The position numbers and the translations under genes are program-made. A stretch of 64,000 nucleotides of DNA from Acheta domesticus (lineage: Eukaryota; Arthropoda; Insecta; Orthoptera; Gryllidae), in assembly GCA_031308135.1 (NCBI GenBank), contig JAHLJT010009419.1, positions 180,808,856-180,872,855 on the forward strand, in the 5' to 3' direction. Below, one piece after another: positions 1 through 11,644 of the stretch. Position 1 is the first letter of the stretch. The number at the start of each line of letters is the position of its first letter. The notes under the pieces were generated by a model. It was not told the DNA's origin, made no database searches, and saw only the letters and a list, made by a program, of their open reading frames with translations.

Positions 1-530
1 GCAATAGTAATTGTGGCAATTGCGACGTTGATGACAATATGGGTAACGGCAATGGCGCGGGCAGGGGAGCCCGGAAGGGGCGAGTACGGTGTGTGTGTGT
101 GTGTGTGTGTGGCGGTGACGATGGTGATGGCAATGGTGGCAATGGTAATAGTGGCAATTGCAACGTTAGTGACAATATGGATGACAGCGGCGGCACGGGT
201 GGGGGCGGGGGCGTGGACGACGGCGGGGGCGTGGGCGGTGGACGAGGTAATGGCGGCGGCAGATATCTGTCGAGGAGGGGGAGGGGGCGGTGGCTATGGC
301 GGTGGCGGGGCAAGTGGGTGGCTGGCGAGGTGCGAGGGCGAGAGGGCGGAGCAGGGTCCTGAGCGTAGCGATCCGGGCGGGCCAGGGGAAGGAAGAATGT
401 GGACGTTAAGACGACGCGTGGACACGCCGGTGCAACACCAACGCCACCTTCACAATGAGCCCCCCGACTGGGCGATGACGCCATGTGGGGGCGAGCCTGC
501 GCGGCGATATGTGGTGCTTGTCCTTCTATG
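1..530. repeat. G-rich low-complexity / degenerate minisatellite tract
   Basis: The + strand is strongly G-rich with runs of GGT/GGC and a (TG)n stretch near 91-110. The first ~60 bases recur in altered form at about 130-190 (shared phrases such as gtggcaattgc and gacaatatgg), so the tract looks like an old local duplication of a simple repeat. Long open frames here have Ala/Val/Gly-only composition and shift meaning with each frame, so they are composition artefacts and not genes. Confidence 0.7.
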
Positions 531-834
531 AAGCAGTACGCGCTGCGCGTCCCGTTGTGGCTATGCAGATGCTGCGTAGGAACTCACGATTCAGAAAATT
601 AAAACAAAACATTTCGTGAATTAAAATGGCTTTTTAAACTTGAGGCAATTGTAAGTAGTTATAAATTCAGAGATGCAAAACGATGTTTAAGGTAAAATTT
701 GTTAAATCTACTTTGTAAAGTCAAAAGAAATGCTATTAGGACAAATCATAAATATTAGAAATCCATTTTAACTTGCGCTCAAAACGAACAAAAATAATAC
801 GTGGGTGGGATATTACAATATTTTCACTTATATA
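531..834. other. AT-rich spacer
   Basis: No coding, RNA or repeat signal is visible in this AT-rich stretch between two low-complexity tracts. Confidence 0.5.
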
Positions 835-2045
835 TCAATAAATTCGTATAATTTGCAAGCAAAGTGCGAGTAGTGTAGTAAAATAGATGGCAGGGATGCA
901 ACGTAATGAAGAAAATGAAGAAACAAGAGGATAATGTAGTGAATAAGAGAGTAAGAGGGAAGGTGGTTCGATGGAATAAGAAAAGAAACTGGTGTAGAGG
1001 GGTAAGAAAAGAGGCGACACTCGGGCAGAGGCTTTGTAGTGGGTGAACAAAGAGAGGCCATGTAGAGAGGTAATAGGGGAGGCAGGATAGTGGGGAAAAG
1101 TAGAAGCATGGATACAGGTTAGTGGGACACGAGGGGAAGATACAGAAGTGAGTAAACCGTGTAATGGTATAAAAGGGAAAGCGGGGATGCAGAGCAGTGG
1201 AGTAAGTGGGGAAAATCTAAGGCAATCAAGTGGGGTAAGAGGAAGTGGGGAAATCAAGTAATGGGGTAAGAGGAGAAGCAGGGATACAGAGTAGTGGGAT
1301 ACCCCGGAGAGGAGAGATAAGACAATAAAGTGAGCTACGAGGAAGTGGACAGACTGAGTAATGGTGTAAGAATATAAGCGCGGATGCAGAGTAGTGGGGT
1401 AAGAGAAGAGAAGAGCTAAGGCAATGAAGTTGGGTTAAGAGGAAGCGGGTAAATCAAGTAATGGGGTAAGAGGAGAAGCAGGGAGGCAGAGTAGTGGGAT
1501 ACGAGGAGAGGAGAGATGAAGCAATAAAGTGAGTTACGTGGAAGTTGGCAGACTGAGTAATGGTGTAAGAATGGAAGCGCGGATGCAGAGTAGTGGGGTA
1601 AGAGAAGAGAAGAGCTAAGGCAATGAAGTTGGGTTAAGAGGAAGCGGGTAAATCAAGTAATGGGGTAAGAGGAGAAGCAGGGAGGCAGAGTAGTGGGATA
1701 CGAGGAGAGGAGAGATGAAGCAATAAAGTGAGTTACGTGGAAGTGGGCAGACTGAGTAATGGTGTAAGAATGGAAGCGCGGATGCAGAGTAGTGGGGTAA
1801 GAGAAGAGAAGAGCTAAGGCAATGAAGTTGGGTTAAGAGGAAGCGGGTAAATCAAGTAATGGGGTAAGAGGAGAAGCAGGGATGCAGAGTAGTGGGATAC
1901 GAGGAGAGGAGAGATGAGGCAATAAAGTGAGTTACGTGGAAGTGGGCAGACTGAGTAATGGTGTAAGAATGGAAGCGCGGATGCAGAGTAGTGGGGTAAG
2001 AGAAGAGGAGAGGAGAGCCGAGGCAATAAAGTTGGGGTAAGAGTG
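835..2045. repeat. 199-bp tandem repeat (minisatellite/satellite-like), purine-rich strand
   Basis: The phrase cggatgcagagtagtgggg occurs at 1381, 1580, 1779 and 1978, a constant 199-bp period. Units from about 1290 to 2040 are nearly identical. Those from 835 to 1290 are diverged versions built from the same shorter phrases (gtaatggggtaagaggagaagcag). The + strand is almost pure purine plus T. The opposite strand reads as Leu/Pro/Ser/Tyr-rich frames, which are not genes. Confidence 0.9.
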
Positions 2046-2879
2046 AGGCAAGGAACCGGGGTTAGGGCTAGGGCCTGGCCTGCGGGGTCGCTCCGCCCAA
2101 CGCAGACCTCTCGGCGCCGCAAGCGACGCCTACCTGCGCCTTCTAAGCAGCCGTTGCTAATGCCCTCGGTTCAGGGTGCGCGGCGACTACTCCAGGCCCA
2201 GACGCTCATGGCGCTCTTCTCAATGAAGGCAATATTCGCTTTCTTTTACCGCTAAGTGAGTGGAGAAACGAAATTTCACGGGTGCCGTCTTCTGTTTGAA
2301 ATGGTCCGCTATCACCATTTATTGGATCTTCGCATGACGGTTTCGATTAGTCACCGGAAAACTGTAGTTTCGTAAAAAAAATATTTATGGTCGTCTTTCT
2401 TGAAAAACAGAAATACTTCACAAGATTTTACTACAATATTCATACTTTGAATACGTATTAAAAATCATCTTTTTTATTTCTCCATAACACGCATCTCTCC
2501 AAGTTATTACTAAGATATTATTTTTCAAATAAAACTTGCTTACTTCACTGTAAATGTGAATTGTTCAATAGTGTCACTTCTACCAGTCAGTTTCTTCATG
2601 CATATGTATGACAAAATGTTTATAAAACGTTGAACACAAATGAATAAAATACATTTTCAACACCAGCATGTCCCCCAAAAAATTTCAAATTTCAATGTTC
2701 CGAGTGAAAAATGCATAAATGAAAATTAACCATTCATTTTCTGACTAAAATAATAAAATCAGAATACTTTTGAAATATTCCATACGACTACAATTTTCCA
2801 ATTCAAATAAGACTTTTTTGTTAATCCATTGCAAACTGATAAAACTACGTCCGAGCTTATCCATGGCGGAAATCTCTCC
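2046..2879. other. Unassigned spacer left of the fold-back element
   Basis: About 200 bp of moderately GC-rich sequence, then AT-rich DNA. I recognise no gene or repeat. Confidence 0.4.
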
Positions 2880-3480
2880 TGAAACTTTATCTGAAGGTTT
2901 TTTGAAGTAATTCGTTATTCGGTACATCAAACAGAACAATAGTTTTCTCGACATATTTTAAGAAACATATTAAATTGAAAAGAAATCTTACTATTGAACG
3001 AATGATTGGCCTAAAATAGCTACATTGACAATGGGTGAATTTATATACAATAATTATATACAAAAATTGGGCCAGTAACCACTAATTCCTGAATATTTGA
3101 AATACAAACACTAATTCCTTTTCAAGAACAAGGCAAAACGTAGTTTGTAAAAACAAAGAATTTTCTCTTGAATACTTTCTTTCATAAGTTATTATATTAC
3201 CAACATTATAACATCCTTTTGAAATTTATATGTTGTATCTCGGATATTGATGAGAAAAATCGTTCTTCCCTCATTCAAATGTAAATCATGGGATTATTAC
3301 GAAATTACCAGCACGTACATTCGATCAGGTTTTTTCTAATAACCTCTTAATCAGATTACAAGTCGCACATTGAGTTTCTCTTTATTCTCATCGAGAATTT
3401 TCTGCACACGCACACAATTATTTTTTAATATAAATACTGAAGTAATAATTGCATCATCCCTGGGAGTCATAAGTCTTGAG

Positions 3481-4020
3481 CACCGGAAGAGATGGCTCAG
3501 AGCGTCAACTTATGTCACTGCAGTCCATCTGATCGGACAGTCCTAGGTTCGAGTCCCGACGGTGGCAGACTTTTCGACATTAGCTTCACCTACGTCTGGA
3601 GGAGAATTCTATCGGCCGGCTGTTCTAATCGTTAGTTTCCCGTGGTTTCTCCGATCAACACCATGCGAATACCGGAGCAGTATCCTAACAAACGGGCCAT
3701 GGACCGCGCGCGATCTTTCTTTGCTCTTCGTTATCCTATCCTTACCACTTATGCACTTACACTAACATGCACACACATGCCGGGAGACCGGTCGGGAGCT
3801 TAAAGTGTGTCGCGGCTGGGGCGGCGCCCCGCTGATGGGAGATACCTGGTTGGAGAAAACCCCGCTAGTCGACGGTAGGTCGGCGCTGGATCTCGCCATC
3901 CAGCGGGGGAAGATCACCCCAACCTCTCAATGAAATAAAACATGCACTACACTTACGGGACAAACGACCTCATTCTTTGACGCGCCCGTAATCACAAACA
4001 ATCAATCAATCAATCAATCA
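3481..4020 (+). mobile_element. tRNA-headed SINE, copy A, with target site duplication
   Basis: A tRNA-like head carries an A-box-like gatggctcagagcg and a B-box ggttcgagtccc. A central core follows (cccgtggtttctccgatcaa, with a gaatacc block) and the tail is (AATC)n. The element is bounded by ataagtcttgag (3469-3480) and ataagtctcgag (4021-4032), a 12-bp target duplication with one mismatch. It lies inside the left arm of fold-back element A, so it is younger than that element. Confidence 0.9.
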
Positions 4021-4330
4021 ATAAGTCTCGAGTGACCGAAACTACTGAATGGAATTACAGAATGATCTGGTCGAAGATACAAACGCATTTACTTTGAAAA
4101 ATCTCTTGACAATATTGCGAATTAGACAAGTTCTTGATCATAAATCCACAAACGAGCGCAGCGACACACAAGAATTATAATTACCTAGTACGCAGATTAC
4201 ACGTCGTACGCGGAGTTGTTTGTTTTTTTTCCTCGTATCTCCGTCCCACTCAGCTCCGTTGTCATTGCGTCTGTTAGACGCAATGGCAGTAATGCTTCAA
4301 TGGCGACCAGCGCGAGCGCTGCACTCATTA

Positions 4331-4597
4331 GAGTCCCTAGAAACAGAGTAGCGCAACCGCCGCTATTTAATATCCACCCACCCGACAATCCCGTCAGGCA
4401 CCAATCAGTAACTGAAGGGAAATTATAACATTTGGTGACATTATGAAGATTTTCAAGTATATTAATCTTGGTTTGGGTTAGATTCATAGTCCTCAACATA
4501 CAGACTATTACACAGTTCCTATTTTCCTGACAACTGGACATAAAATGGCGGGATTGGTGGAAGAATGGAATGCTCTACTCTCTGTATCTTGGGACAC
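4331..4597 (+). mobile_element. B-type MITE, copy B1
   Basis: A 267-bp element with terminal inverted repeats: gagtccctag plus a cagagtagcgcaa block at the left, and the inverse (ctctactctctgtatcttgggacact) at the right. Just inside each end is CCGCC(A/G)-TTTA or its inverse (aaaatggcggg). Two further copies sit at 11,090-11,634. Confidence 0.8.
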
Positions 4598-4599
4598 TA

Positions 4600-5360
4600 G
4601 CGCGGCGCGGCTGCCAGAACCACCCCGGGAAAGGGAAGCTGAGTGGGGGGGAGGGCAGGCGCAGCATGGGGCGCGGGGCGAGGCGGCGCGGCGAGCGGTG
4701 AAAAATTAAGGGCGTCGAGTGGAGAGAATCTCGTTAACACGATTGATGCAATGCGATGCGGCCGATTAGCCGCGACCCCCGGTGCTGCCGCCGCCGCCGC
4801 CGCCAGCGCGCGCGCTCTATCGGTTCCGCGGCGCCCTCAACAGTTCCCACACAGGAAGCACAGGAAGAGGGAGGGACCGGGGAGCAGTGAGGAGTGGGAC
4901 GGACGGAAGGAGCGGGATGGGCTGAGTATGGCGGGAAAGTGTGGGACGGGGAGGGGTAATGTGGAGCGAGGACGAGAAGAATGGAACGGGGAGAGGAGGA
5001 ACGGAGCACATTGGGACGGTGGGAGGGGCCAGTTGGAACGGGCCCAAGCGGAAAGGAACGGGAAAGGGAGGGGCCTAAAGGTGGAAAATGAGGTAGGGAG
5101 AGGCAGGATGAAGCGGAGTGAGACAGGAAGGGGCCAGGCGGAGAGGAGCGGGATAAAGCAGGGCCTGGTGGAATGGAGTGGGATAGGGTGGAGCCGAGTG
5201 GAGTGAGACGGTGATAGGTGGGGTGGGGCACAGCTGGGTGGGGCGAGGCGGGGCGGGGCGGGCGATGTGAGGATATTGCCGATGAGTTCCAGTGAACGAT
5301 CCGGCGGGGTCACCGGCGAACCTCCCGCCGCGCCGCGGACCCGTTCACCGGACAGAATCG
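4600..5360. repeat. GC-rich island with purine-rich degenerate minisatellite
   Basis: A CpG-rich block with a short CCG/GCC microsatellite (about 4783-4803) leads into about 400 bp whose + strand is nearly all G and A, built from phrases such as gaatggaacgggga and ggagtgggata. Frames on both strands run open only because of the biased composition. No domain is recognisable. Confidence 0.6.
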
Positions 5361-6126
5361 GGGAAGTTGATTTAAACGAGTCCGAACCGAAAGCAATTGA
5401 CTTGCTCCGGAGCGTGCGCTGGCTCCGCATTGGATTGGAATGAGCAACTAGAGGACATTTTACTGGCGACGAGGAGTGGGAGGGGGAGGGCGGAAGGAAA
5501 GGGTGTGCAAACGACGCTCTGCCTCAATGGGCAATAGCGCAAGCGCTCAGTGCAGCTTTCTTGTGCGTCCATGCGCTCATTAATCGATTTCTGATCAAAA
5601 ACTTTTATGATTTGCAACACTGTCACGAGATTTTTCCAAAGCAAATTCGTTTGTCTTCTACATCAGTTCATTCTGTTACCCCATTCAGTAGTTTCGGTCG
5701 CTCAGGACTCATGACTCCCAGGAATAATGCAATTATTACTTCAGCTTTTATATTAAAAAGTAAATTGTGAGCGTATGCAGGGTATTCTCGATGAGAATAA
5801 AAAGAAACGCCTCCTACGACTTGTAAACTGTTTAAGAGGTAGTTAGAAAAAGATGTTGATTGAATGTACCTCGTATGTGTAGTTTTCTCATAATGATCTC
5901 AAAATTTACATTTGAAAGAGGGAAGGACTTTCCTCATCAATATCCGAGAGAGAAAACAAATTTAAAATGGAAGTTACACAAAAATCTTGACAATAACTTC
6001 TGAAAGAAAGTATTCAGAGGAAATTCTTTGTTTTTACAAAGTAAATTTGCTTTGTCCCCAAACGCAATTAGTATTTGTATATCAAATATTCACGTTGTTA
6101 CTACCATTTTTTGTGTATAATAATTA

Positions 6127-6777
6127 GATGGGGGATTGTAATGAAATGGCATTTTCGTTTTACTTAAGAACAATGCCGTTTAATATAGAAATAAATTTTA
6201 TGTTATAACAAAAGAAAATAACCCATTTTTATAAGTCCTTTTTCTTTGCATTCTTGTCCATTTCGACAAAAGTCTTTTTTTTAACTCTTCCCGTCATTTT
6301 AATGCATTTGTTGCTGATTTAATCGATTTTAATATCACTTTAATGGTACTTGCTTCAAATCATATTTACGATATGCGACAAATGTTCTTCACAGAATTCC
6401 CGAGTAGCCAATTCGATTTCTTCGCACAGAAATTGTAATGACAGTCGTTGTGAGTGTGTAATCTAAGGTTCCTGCGTGGCCTATCAACGCCATGGACGGT
6501 TTGGCCGATTTGGGATAACTATAAACAGAGATTTCCTGGTAAAAAGAACAGTCAAAATCAAAAGTTTGCAAGCTGAGTTTCCTTGTACAAATGGAAGAAG
6601 CTTCGATTACTTCAACAACATATCCAACAGCTTGAGTTGTTCATCCGAACTAGTTTTAATTTTATTTTTACGTCACTTCTCTTTGCTTTTAGGGCATTTT
6701 TAAAACATTTTAAGAGCATTTTATTGATCATTTTTGGTGATGTATTAGTTCATTAAAATCTGCCCCCTAATAATAAT
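6127..6777 (-). mobile_element. TIR element Y, copy 1
   Basis: A 651-bp insertion splits the right arm of fold-back element A. Its ends are inverted: gatgggggattgtaatgaa at the left and the inverse of gggggcagattttaatgaa at the right. It is flanked by taataatta on the left and taataataatta on the right, a plausible ~9-bp target duplication in AT-rich DNA. Its reverse complement matches 21,040-21,630 along most of its length. No open frame is conserved between the two copies, so it looks non-autonomous. Confidence 0.75.
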
Positions 6778-6960
6778 TATTGTGTATAAATTCATCCATT
6801 ATTAAAATAGCTATTTTAGGTCAATCATTCGTGCAATAGTAAGATTTAATTTCGATTTAATTTATGTTGCTTAAAACTATGTCAAGAAAACCATGGTTCT
6901 GGTTGATGTACTGAATAATAAAACGAATTACTTTTAAATATCTACACATAAAGTTATAGG

Positions 6961-9900
6961 TGAGACACAAATCATTCGTCAGAAATGTACCTTAAGACAG
7001 ACCCCTTGTCATTCTTCTGTGTAATAAATCTTAGAAGGCCACACAACTTGCAACATCACACTTTTCATGTACTGCACCCATGTCTATATACGTATATATG
7101 TATATATACGAGTCAGATATTCCTCACCCCTTCAATTCGAAAATAACATGTTTTGGTTATGTTACTGTCATAAAGATGATCTTTCTAATACGCTCACTTC
7201 CACTTTTGGTTTTATTCGATTATCGAACAGGGGCTGCTTTCATTTCCTTTTACCACAAAACGGTAACTTCAGAAATTTTGAATTTTCAACTTCAGAACAT
7301 TTCTCATGAAATTTATTTCACATCTTATACTCAAAGAATTAGGAACTGAATAAAATGAATTGAGAACGGTAGCTAGAGCCTGAAAGCCCTCCAAGTAGTT
7401 TCAGTATATAAGCTTACCAGAATCTAGACAAGGAAATAACAAAAATTGCTAAAGATTTTGATTGAAATGCATTACATACGGACATTTTGTAATAAGAAAA
7501 TAAAGCAAGTAAGTACTGTAGAAATGTTGACGTGGTGGAAAATGTTACGAATATTGGGTCGGGAGATTGACAAATAAAGAAAGTTGCTGAACATCTCAGA
7601 GGAAATAGAGGAAATAAATTAAATTTTTGGAGCATCATCAATTTTAATAATTTTAGAAGAAACACTTCTGGTGGGGGGCGACGAAGACGACTTGGAATGT
7701 TACCTGCTGAAAGTACGAGCCTCTATTCATTGGTTATGAACAAAAGGAAGAGTAGCTGAATACAGAAGCCTCTTCTTGTAGCAACAAGAATATGACTTTT
7801 GAAATTGATTAATTAATCTCTTCAATATTTTAAATAACAAAATGTTTATTCCAGAAATATAGATAAAAACTTCATTCAATGATACAGATTGGAATATGTG
7901 TGGTCGATTACTTCAAAACTAGGCATGTTATGGACCTGTGGACAATGAATTTGATATCTCATAATATCAAGTTATAATGTCAGGGTATGATTTCTGGCGG
8001 AACGCGACGGAACGGCATTCTGGTACCTTGGGAACGAAATTGGCAAAAAACGAACTAAATAAAGAGGACAAACACTTGGCATCTTCATCTTTCAGTTCGA
8101 CCAACTTTCGTAAACTCAAAATTAAACAATTTTCCATTTCACTGAATCTTTCCTTCGAAGGTAATAAAATTATAAGTAAAAGCCGATAAATTATCATTCT
8201 AAACAATTTTTAAAATTATTCGTTATTATTGTTATTAAGCGTGGATTATAATTATTAATTATATTATAAATACATAACTATTTCTAATGTGGGGTGCGTT
8301 CCAACTTAAAATTTAAAATTTTATAAATGAAGTACTGTAGTACATTGTTATTAAAATAATATTACGTTTTATTACACTGCTTTATTTGTATTATTACTAC
8401 AAAAATGAACAGAACTGTTCCCTAACAAAATATCGTGTATTGAAGGTAAGACTTTTGTCTCGCCGTAAAAGGTAGGGTGGGGCGTTGACCAACGGTCCTT
8501 CGTGAGTCAGACGCTTGGACGTCCTGCGGACCAGCACCGCAAATCCATTTCAGACGCTCCACTTGTTGAAAGGAGACAGAGGTGCAAGGGCACTCGGACA
8601 TCATGGCGCCGATTTCGTGCATTTTCACGTCCTCTCCACGCTCTTCCTCTTAATTCTTCTAAGAAAATCACTGTCCTGAATTTTCAGCGAGCATTGATAT
8701 TCCCCACAACATGCAAATAATAATATTCGTTGATTGCCATGCCATGCAAAAGCACACATTCGTAGTTGGAGATCCGAAGGTGTATTTTTACTCGTCACAT
8801 TGTTTGTTGATGGTAATAAAATGCCTAATTTACAATATTCATTTTCAGTAATTGTACCGTGGGCGTAGATACTACATTAAATAGATGAGGTATTATTTGG
8901 AAGTTTTAAATTTAAATAAGAGACCGGAGAAAGGTTCTGTTATTCAGACATAAACTAGATTAGTTGATCTGATATATAAAATGGCAGATAATTTTAAAAA
9001 TAGTACTGAAACGAAAACTAGAATTAACAATAACAAACTGAACAAATATAATTCAACAAATTGTTAAGAGATGCTCCAAAAATCGGATGTACTAAAACAA
9101 TATGCACACGCGGAAATACCCAGAATGATGCCAAGGCTAACTTGCTCATAATGAGACCGTAAAATGTATGCAAATCGCCCTCTTTTATTTAAGAAGATCG
9201 TCTCACATCTAAATATAAAAATTACGTAGAGTGAACTCATACTGTACTGAATGGGGATGTCTGATCCACAGATCGAAAACGGAGATCGAGGAAATCCCAA
9301 AGACAGACTTACGCTGGAATCTTAGAAAATAATCCGATAAAACTTGCTTGAATTTATAAGTTTGTTTTATTGGACCGCAGTAACTCAGCAAGCAACGACA
9401 GATGATGGAACATTTCCGAGCATGGCAGAGAATGGTTTCTTGTCAGTGCTTGCTATCTGTCAGTAACTCCCAAAAATCTCTCAGTAAGTAACAAATACAA
9501 TTGAAATCTCGAGGGACCAATAATTGCCTGCACTTCAAACAGACTTTGTAAGCACACAATTTCATATTCAAGCACGTTGTTCTTTCTCTCATAACACTTC
9601 TTCCAAAATTGCTAGTATTGTTGGTTTAAAGATGTACGAGATATATTATAATAAAAGGTATGAAGACAACGGACTTTTTGTCGAGCTACAACTTTGAAGT
9701 GATTATGAACCGGAGATGCACAATGACAAAGAGTGTTTATAAGTTGAAGAGATGATCCTGGTCTATTACCGGGAGTTTTGTAACACTTATCGAAACATGA
9801 AACACGTATTTTTTGCTCTTGTAGCCCCACTAAAGTGCGACCGCGGTAGCTATTGCAATAATACAGATTAATGTTATCTTGGGCTTAGGATTCACTATTA

Positions 9901-11078
9901 AAATCTTCTCCCTATATTCAAGAATATGGTTTTAATAGATTCGCTACATTACCGTCATCTTTAAAAGCAGAAACTTAACGTTTAATAATGTGTTAATTGT
10001 AGTATTACTGTTGATGTTCAAGAGACAAGTGAGATTTTCATACACATTTTCTTTTGTTTATTAATAATTAAGTTTTTCATCATGTTATTTCATAGAATAA
10101 ATTTTCAAGAATTAAAAAATGTTTTAAAGTAAAATTTTGCCTTCGCAGTGTCAATATGATTTCTCAAAACTCAAAATCTTTCGATTTTGTTAATGATTAA
10201 ACCAACATATTTTTTAAAACTCCAAACAATTATAAATAAAATAATTATATAATGTTTAAGTACTTGTATATCTTTAAAAATAAAATAATTAGCTTATAAT
10301 AAACAAAACCAATAAAACAATTTATAAGTTTTTTATTAAATCAATTTTTAATACACACAAACTTTTTAAATCTTAATTTTTTAATAAAAAATATTTTAAA
10401 ATGTGTATCGTACACATGCAGAATTGAAAATATTTTAGTTTATAATAATACAAAGTTGCATTGTTGCACAGGGTGTCAGAGAGTATAAATCAACGCCAGC
10501 ATACAACAGCATACAATTCCCATGAAAATTCTACGGGTATTTAGTTTGCAGATCTGATGTTTACAAACTGAACGTCACATTATCCTGTTCACACTGCGAG
10601 GAAAAGTATTGACTGATAATTCTGTAATTTGCTTATATTCTAGATTAAAAAATCTCTTACGGAAAACGTAAAACTTCAAACAACTCTCGCCTTCGTAATG
10701 TGACGTGGTTGTTGACCGAGAACGCCTGTTTACAGAACGTTATTCGCCCACTTTGGGCAAATAAGAGAGACCAACCGCAACCAAACAAAACACAATGGCG
10801 CGAGCAGAAGCGTAAAAACAAACGAAGGACGGGAAAGATGGCGCTGGGGTGGCGCCGCGCGTGAAAGCCGCAGCTAATTATGATGAAACAATAACAAGCG
10901 TGCGCCGCCGCGGCCTCAAATTGCTGTAATTTGCCACTCATCCCCGGACAGCCTCTTCCTCTCCTTTCGCCGCCGGAATCTCCTCCTAATGGCGCGGGCG
11001 CTCCGTCGAGCGGCTCAGCAAACATGACACGCGGCGCGGCGCCTCGCGGGCTCGGCTCGACGACTCGTTCGCAAAGCA
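6961..11078. other. AT-rich non-coding spacer
   Basis: I see no gene. Short frames here have no recognisable domain. 10,200-10,440 is extremely AT-rich. 8,460-8,640 and 10,830-11,080 are moderately GC-rich and CpG-containing without a supported gene. Confidence 0.5.
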
Positions 11079-11089
11079 ACGCCCAGGTC

Positions 11090-11358
11090 GAGTCCCTAGA
11101 TACAGAGGGTAGCGCAAACGCCGCCATTTAATATCCTCTTACCTGTTAGCCTCGCCAGGCAGCAATCAGAAACTGAAGTAAAAGTATAACAATTGCTGAC
11201 GTTATAGACATTTTCATGAATATTAATATTGGTTTGTGATAGATTCATGGGCCTCAACTTACAAAACACCAAACAGTTTCAATACTCCTGATAAATGGAT
11301 ATAAAATGGCGGAATCAGTGGAACAATGGAATGCGCTACTCTTTGTATCTAGGGACTC
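11090..11358 (+). mobile_element. B-type MITE, copy B2
   Basis: A 269-bp copy of the B element. Its terminal inverted repeats are clear: gagtccctagatacagag at the left and the exact inverse ending in tgtatctagggactc at the right. The inner blocks gccgccatttaatatcc and ggatataaaatggcgg are also inverted. It lies tail to tail with B3, separated by a few bases. Confidence 0.9.
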
Positions 11359-11361
11359 TAC

Positions 11362-11634
11362 CTAGGTACAGAGAGTAGCGTATTCTATTGGTCCACCAAT
11401 CCTGTCATTTTATATCCAGTTCTCAGGAGAATTGGAAGTGTGTCCAATTCTGTATGTTTAGAATCATGAATCCACTCCAAACCACCATTTATATTCTTGA
11501 AAATGTTCATAATGTCATCAATTGTTATAATTTCCCTGCAGTTCCTGATAGGTGCCTGACGGGGTTGATGGGTGAGTGGATATTAAATGGCGGCGGTTGC
11601 GCTACTCTCTGTATCGAGGGACTCTACGCCCTGG
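11362..11634 (-). mobile_element. B-type MITE, copy B3 (inverted partner of B2)
   Basis: The same element in the opposite orientation, ending gcgctactctctgtatcgagggactc. The B2-B3 pair is flanked by acgcccagg (11,079-11,087) and acgccctgg (11,636-11,644), an 8/9 match close to the outer ends. This suggests the pair may have inserted as one dimeric unit. Confidence 0.85.
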
Positions 11635-11644
11635 CACACAGGGA

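Larger units (their letters stand above)
4181..5547. other. Central spacer of fold-back element A
   Basis: The centre holds a B-type MITE (4331-4597), a perfect short palindrome around ttgcgtctgttagacgcaa (near 4265-4283), and a GC-rich purine-biased tract (about 4600-5360). No conserved coding frame is seen. Confidence 0.5.
2880..6960. mobile_element. Large fold-back (inverted-repeat) element A
   Basis: Sequence on the left (about 2880-3480 continuing at 4021-4180) reappears as its reverse complement on the right (about 5548-6126 continuing at 6778-6960). Matching landmarks include the Arg-free phrase cattcagtagtttcggtc at 5683-5700 (reverse complement near 4031-4048), tctcgatgagaat at 5787 (inverse near 3396), and cgaatgattg near 2999 versus caatcattcg near 6822. 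Each arm is broken by a later insertion: a SINE on the left (3481-4020) and element Y on the right (6127-6777). The arms differ at roughly a quarter of positions by eye, so the element is old. There is no transposase-like frame. It is probably a non-autonomous fold-back DNA element; the outer ends are approximate. Confidence 0.75.

Noticed and set aside
13..531. 172-codon open frame on the + strand
   Set aside because: Composition follows the G-rich repeat; an overlapping frame is equally long and there is no domain.
1290..2040. CRISPR-like array
   Set aside because: Contiguous 199-bp tandem units without unique spacers, in a eukaryotic genome.
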